In this document: piece after piece, positions 59,293-64,000 of the stretch | Position numbering within the stretch: position 1 is the first letter of the stretch | Layout: every line of letters starts with the position of its first letter | Source: Neoconidiobolus thromboides FSU 785 | Taxonomy: Eukaryota; Entomophthoromycota; Entomophthoromycetes; Entomophthorales; Neoconidiobolaceae | NCBI GenBank assembly: GCA_025603075.1 | Contig: MU626291.1 | Location: 80,078 to 144,077, forward strand | Reading direction: 5' to 3' | Length of the DNA stretch: 64,000 nt | Position numbers and translations under genes: made by a program | Notes under the pieces: model-generated | The model's input: only the letters and a program-made list of their open reading frames with translations | Databases searched by the model: none | What the model was told of the DNA's origin: nothing

Positions 59293-61569
59293 TTATTTAC
59301 CAATACAAAAGCCTTTAAATAATTGATCTAGTACTTGATCATGGGTAATTATACCTGTTATATTACCAATTTCTTGTGCTACTAATTTTAAATGCTCAGA
59401 AGCTAATACAATATCTATATCTATAATATCTAATTTTATATCATTAGTATTAATATTAATATTAGTATTAATATATATTATTATTTAATAATGAGTAATA
59501 AGTTATTAACTATTATCATTTATTATATCATTATTATTATTACTCTTACCTAAAAATAATTGTAGTTCTTGTTTGGCTCTATTTAAATGAATACGATGTC
59601 TTTCATTTGTTATTATACTTGATTTTAATACATTGTCTTCAAATCTATATAAATAAAACAAAATTAACTCATTACATTATAACAAACAGAGTAATAGAAT
59701 TTACTTATTTTTTAAATAATTTGATAGTTCATTTAAAAACTCATTCAAATTTTGATTGTATTTACAAGAGATAAATATATAATTTAATATAATCTCATGT
59801 TGATTAAATATTTCCTTTAGATATTCTTTAATTTTTTGTTTTTCAATTTCATTTATATTTTCTGATTTATTAATTAATATCATTGTTGGTATTTTTAAAT
59901 TTAATTTATCATTATTTAATAATTTATTATTGTTGTTATTTAATAACTCCATCCCATCAAATACTAATAAATTAATATCCGAATTATCCCCTCTAAAGTT
60001 AAGTAAGCATTATTAATAAATGTATTATTAATAAATATGTTATTATTAAATATGTTATTATTAAATATGTTATTATTAAATATGTTATTATTATACTATA
60101 TTATATTATATTATTAAATAATCATTCTTACATTTTCAAGGCTCTTTTAACTCCTTCTTTTTCAATTGGATCCAAGGTATCTCTAATTCCAGCCGTATCA
60201 TTAATAACCAATGGTAAACCATCTAAATTAATAGTTCCGCTGACAATATCTCTTGTTGTTCCTGGGATATTAGAAACTATTGCTAACTCTTTTTGAACTA
60301 TTATGAAAATAAAATAAAATATTATTATTATTATTATTATTATTACCAAAATAATTCAATAAACTAGATTTTCCAGCATTAGGCGGGCCTAAGATTGTTA
60401 ATTTAATACCACTCGTTAAGATCTCTCCTCTTCTTTGGTCATTTAAATAATAGTCCATTTGTTTTAAGACCTCAATCCCATTCTCTTTAGCTATGATAAA
60501 TTAAAATTGAAAATAAGATTAAAAAGTTACAAAAATTATTCATAAAATAATACTTACCTCTATTTAAAACCATACTATCAATTTCTTCATCTTCTGAAAA
60601 ATCAATAAAAGCTTCCAATGTAGCTAAACTATCAATTATTTGAGTTCGAATATTATCATAAATCTTTTTGGTTTCTCCCTATAATATAAAAGTTTACGAA
60701 GTTTTTGTTAATCTCACTTATATATAATTTTTTTATAACAAAGTAACTTACTGATACTTGTTTTAATGCCAATTTCAATTGTGCATCCGTTTCTGAGTTT
60801 AATAAATCTTGTAAACCTTCTACTTCTGTTAAGTCCAGTTTATTATTAAAAAAGGCTCTAAATAAAAAAATTATTAACATCCACTTTATTGCCTTCCTCA
60901 TCAAACCATCTTACCTTTTAATAAACTCTCCATTTTCCGCTACTCTGTAAACAAATTTGTCTTCATTCCTACTATCAGATCCATTCAACTCTTCAATTCC
61001 CTTTAATACTTTTTTTACTACCGCTAAGCTACCATGTAAATTAAATTCGACTATATCTTCCCCAGTAAATGTATTTGGTCCTTTAAAATAACATATCATT
61101 CCGTAATCCACTGTCGATTGAAATCTAGGTTCAATGATTTTACAATAAGTCATTTTTCTTTCGATTATTTGAATTTCCTTGTCCGAAGTTTTCTTTCTTG
61201 TAAGTTGTTTTAATGCCTAATTAAAGAAAAACAAAAATTGATGATGAATTAGTAAGTGAAGTAATGAATTAATGAGAATTGAATGTTGATTTTGAACATT
61301 GTAGATTGTAGATTGTAGATTATAAATATTAAAAAAATACTTACCGATAACGAACCTGGTCCCGATAACCTGATTACAGCTATACCAGACTTCACCGCGG
61401 CAGTGGATAAAGCATATATAGTATCCTTGTTATTATTGGTCCTTGTATAATGGGAATAGTGACGATGGGTTGGTAATAAACTAGTATAAACTTTTCTACT
61501 TATTCTTATAACATTAAAGTTAATTTTAAATTGTGTTAGTTTTGTTATTGTTAGTAGTTTCATGTTCAT
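59293..61569 (-). CDS. MSS1: Mitochondrial tRNA modification GTPase MnmE/MSS1
   Basis: Works with MTO1/MnmG to modify wobble uridine of mitochondrial tRNAs. Nine exons: 61569-61345, 61216-60915, 60857-60752, 60678-60558, 60490-60347, 60297-60132, 59992-59705, 59644-59550, 59429-59293, giving 527 aa. A basic presequence-like N-terminus is followed by the folate-binding domain ([53 protein letters not shown]). The G domain has G1 [12 protein letters not shown] near 288, [15 protein letters not shown] near 330 and NKSE in place of NKxD. The C-terminus keeps the diagnostic FCIGK with its essential Cys. Glu in place of Asp in G4 is a mild change. Two introns carry simple repeats. Confidence 0.94.
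60036..60095. repeat. 15-bp tandem repeat in an MSS1 intron
   Basis: Four near-perfect copies of TATGTTATTATTAAA in the sixth intron of the MnmE/MSS1 gene. Confidence 0.9.
60321..60346. repeat. (ATT)n microsatellite
   Basis: About eight ATT units in the fifth intron of MnmE/MSS1, directly beside the 5' splice site (GTAATAATAATA on the minus strand). Confidence 0.9.
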
Positions 61570-62685
61570 GGCTAATAAGTTATTTTATGCTTTTTTTTTC
61601 TATATTAAAGATTAAAAATGAATTAAACAAAATCTATTTTTTAAAATCATTAAACTAAAATATTAAAATTTCATGAGGTTTATTTTATCCCTTAATTGGA
61701 TATTTAATATTGACTTAATAAAGGGTATTAGAAGATATCAAATTGTTGCTTTATTAGATTTAAAAAGCAGATAAATAAATAAATAATTATAATAGTTTAT
61801 TTTTTATAGTTTCAAAGGCCTAAGGGGAGAAGCTTTGTGTTTATTAATTTAAAAGAACAAGGATAGAGCAAAGCTTAAGAGGGAATAAAGTCAAATAAGG
61901 GGCGAGCTCTAAAGAAGTTAGTAAAGGCCTCCACTATATTGGAATTAAGATCAACCATGAAAGTGGGAATTGATACTTTGATAGTATCTTTTTCGCTGTG
62001 AGTAAGTATGCAGTGGAAAACTTGAGTTTAGTAAGAATGAGGTTTATGAATTTGGAACAGAGAATCATATATGATTTGAATTCATCTGATTTAGTGTACA
62101 TGTATCAGCCTTAAAATATTCCTAGGTTATTAAGATATTACTTCTGATACTCGAATCGAAAAGACTTTACCTTCAATCCAAAACTTCAAACTTAGAAGGA
62201 TAACTACCAATAGTAATCAACTTATCCTTCTAATCTTTACATCCTGATTGGTTAGTAAATAGTTTTCTAAAATTATCAGTCAGTATTTGATATAAGTATC
62301 TCCAAAGGTCAAATTGCTATTTATAAGTAAACTATTCTTTAGGTTGCGTCTTAACAATATATTTAATCAACTGATTAAATAGAAACAAATATGAACTTCA
62401 GAAGGCCAGTATGGATTAAAACTACCACTAGAGTAACGACAATATGGAGACTCCCTGTAGAGACATACTGAATACCAACTTTAAACTATATTTACCAATA
62501 TAATCAACCAAGTGTGAAAACTAAAACTAACCGAAAAGGCTAAACAAAAAGCTTGACTAACTTGAATAGCATCTCCAAGATTTGAATCTGAAAATAGTAA
62601 AAATATTTACATCTAATTGGCTTTACTATCATTTGCTTTGGTTGATAAAATAAGCCATTTGCAGATTTTGAAATTTACTAAATAG

Positions 62686-62782
62686 ATATGCTTTTTTTGG
62701 CTTCATTATTTTTCCATTTTTTAAGTACTATTTGAGCGGAAAATTTGTTAGTAAAATTCTTAAACACGAAATACATCCCCAT
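62686..62782 (+). mobile_element. MITE-like element, copy 20
   Basis: Contains GCTTTTTTTGGCTTCATTAT, the core TTTTTTAAGTACTATTTGAG, and the end GAAATACATCCCCAT. The 5' terminal repeat is reduced. Confidence 0.85.
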
Positions 62783-63110
62783 CTTTTATTTTACCTAGTG
62801 CTTAAAAACTACTTTTCTATAAAAAAATTTTAAATAGTTATTAACTATGTGAAATCTGGTACTCAGTGCTTGAAGTTAATAACAGCTATTACCTGGTTGA
62901 CTACACTATAAGTCAAAAGGTCTTAATTTATGTGACTAAGGTAGCCTTGAATTATTAAGAATAGTATGTAATAGACTACAGACTATGTAAGATAAGTAGA
63001 ATAAATAATAATAATGTAAAATCTACATAAAATACTATTAAATAAACTTAGTGGCTTTATTAAACGTTCGAAATATCAGGGAATAATTCAGTTAAAAAGC
63101 CTCGAGCTAC

Positions 63111-63311
63111 TATACTCTAAAATTTCTTTTATACTTCAACAAGTATAAATATCAAAATGAGAAGATAATATTCTTTGGGATGGAGCTAGAAATTCTCATA
63201 TCAAATCAAACTAAGAACGTGGGATTGACTTTCTCTGAACTCGAGAACACAACAGCTTAAGTGATTATTATGCTATAATTAACCATGGGACTGACAGAGC
63301 GATATTTTACA
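63111..63311 (+). repeat. Inverted repeat, left arm
   Basis: The reverse complement matches 63867-64000 at roughly 90 percent by eye, for example CAGTCCCATGGTTAATTAT and ATGAGAATTTCTAGCTCCAT. The left arm holds about 65 bp that are absent from the right arm, between those two blocks. Confidence 0.88.
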
Positions 63312-63439
63312 ACAAGTTATACCAGTAAAAGTTTTGGTAGTCCTAGAATTTCTATTAAACTTAGTGGAAATTCAACTAATTTAATACAAATTATTTATAG
63401 TATAAAACTGCGTTAAACACTTTTACTTTTAATAAAAAA

Positions 63440-63532
63440 TAAACTTTTATGGAATTTTAAGCAAAGTCCTTAAAATACCAATTTTTTAGAAATTAGATAA
63501 AAATGAAACCAATTTAGACATCCCTATACAAT
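63440..63532 (-). mobile_element. MITE-like relic, doubtful
   Basis: Reverse orientation. AAGTCCTTAAAATACCAATT and the end ATTTAGACATCCCTATA recall the family ends, but the core is missing. Confidence 0.35.
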
Positions 63533-63589
63533 AAAAAGTATTTGATAATAATGTTTAAAAATATAATTTGCTTTTTATAAAAAATAATA

Positions 63590-63688
63590 TATAGTAAGGT
63601 TTTTTGATGTCATCACTTTTTTTATAAGTATTATTTGAGTAAAAAAGCTATTAGTAAAATCCTTAAACAAAAAAATACATCCATATAT
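63590..63688 (+). mobile_element. MITE-like element, copy 21
   Basis: Contains GGTTTTTTGATGTCATCACT, the core AAGTATTATTTGAGTAAA, and the end AAATACATCCATATA. It sits in the loop between the inverted repeat arms. Confidence 0.8.
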
Positions 63689-63866
63689 ATCACACTTAAA
63701 ATGCTTTTTGTTATTATTAATAAAATAAATATAAAAATTAAAACTTAATTAAAAGAGTTTATAAATGTTTTATATCCATTTTGTAAAATTTTAATAGATA
63801 AAAAAATATTTAAATTTATACAATTTTACTGTTTTTTATTTGTCTTATTCTTTTACTTAAAACTGT

Positions 63867-64000
63867 GAAATATCGCTTCGTCAGTCCCATGGTTAATTAT
63901 TTTGATTTGTTATGAGAATTTCTAGCTCCATCCAAAAGAATATTATCCTCTCATTTTGATATTTATACTTTTCAGAGTATAAAAGAGTTTACAGAGTATA
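63867..64000 (-). repeat. Inverted repeat, right arm (continues past window end)
   Basis: Starts AAATATCGCTTCGTCAGTCC and is still matching the left arm at the last base (CAGAGTATA against TAGAGTATA), so the true repeat is longer than the window shows. Confidence 0.88.

Larger units (their letters stand above)
61570..64000. other. 2.4 kb gene-free region with an inverted repeat
   Basis: No intact gene is seen. From about 61810 to 63310 the base composition is less AT-rich than other spacers, which could mark a degraded mobile element, but no reverse transcriptase, transposase or LTR boundary could be recognised. It contains MITE copies 20 and 21, a doubtful relic, and one long inverted repeat. 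Confidence 0.5.

Overview
This 64 kb window looks like AT-rich eukaryotic, almost certainly fungal, nuclear DNA. I counted 78 spliceosomal introns in 15 genes. All are GT-AG and most are about 45-70 nt. Gene families point to a fungus with aerobic mitochondria: nuclear complex I 51 kDa subunit, OMA1, mitochondrial MnmE/MSS1, D-3-phosphoglycerate dehydrogenase, and fungal types such as the DIL+ankyrin protein and a NUR1-like nuclear rim protein. The AT content, secreted trypsin-like protease, DPP5-like peptidase and membrane UDP-glycosyltransferase would fit an early-diverging zygomycete-type fungus such as Conidiobolus (Entomophthoromycotina). That placement is an inference from gene content only.

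Layout. 1-2.0 kb: no intact gene, traces of a decayed one. 2.0-19.4 kb: compact intron-rich housekeeping block: ACOT9-like thioesterase (-), CDC7-like kinase (+), dyskerin/CBF5 (-), AP180/CALM ANTH protein (+), phosphoglycerate dehydrogenase (-), ELP6-like Elongator subunit (+), DIL/ankyrin protein (-). 19.4-52.5 kb: looser block with gene-poor intervals up to 3.5 kb. It holds seven intronless loci: DPP5-like peptidase (+), zinc alcohol dehydrogenase (-), UDP-glycosyltransferase (+), an amidase pseudogene containing an assembly gap (+), two intact amidases (+ and -), and a serine protease with a long Ser/Thr-rich tail (+). It also holds an ODC-like protein with altered active-site residues (-), OMA1 (-), a LEA2-like membrane protein (+) and one tRNA-Thr(AGU). 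52.5-61.6 kb: intron-rich block again: NUO51 (+), threonine synthase (+), NUR1-like (+), TRA2-like SR protein (-), MnmE/MSS1 (-). 61.6-64 kb: gene-free, with a long imperfect inverted repeat running off the window end.

The main repeat is a roughly 100 bp MITE-like family with terminal inverted repeats around TATGGGGATGT, seen about 20 times plus two worn copies, all between genes. Many copies read open in one frame from one terminal repeat to the other. All multi-exon models were built by hand from splice sites and checked for reading-frame continuity. Functions rest on motif recognition, because no database search was possible.
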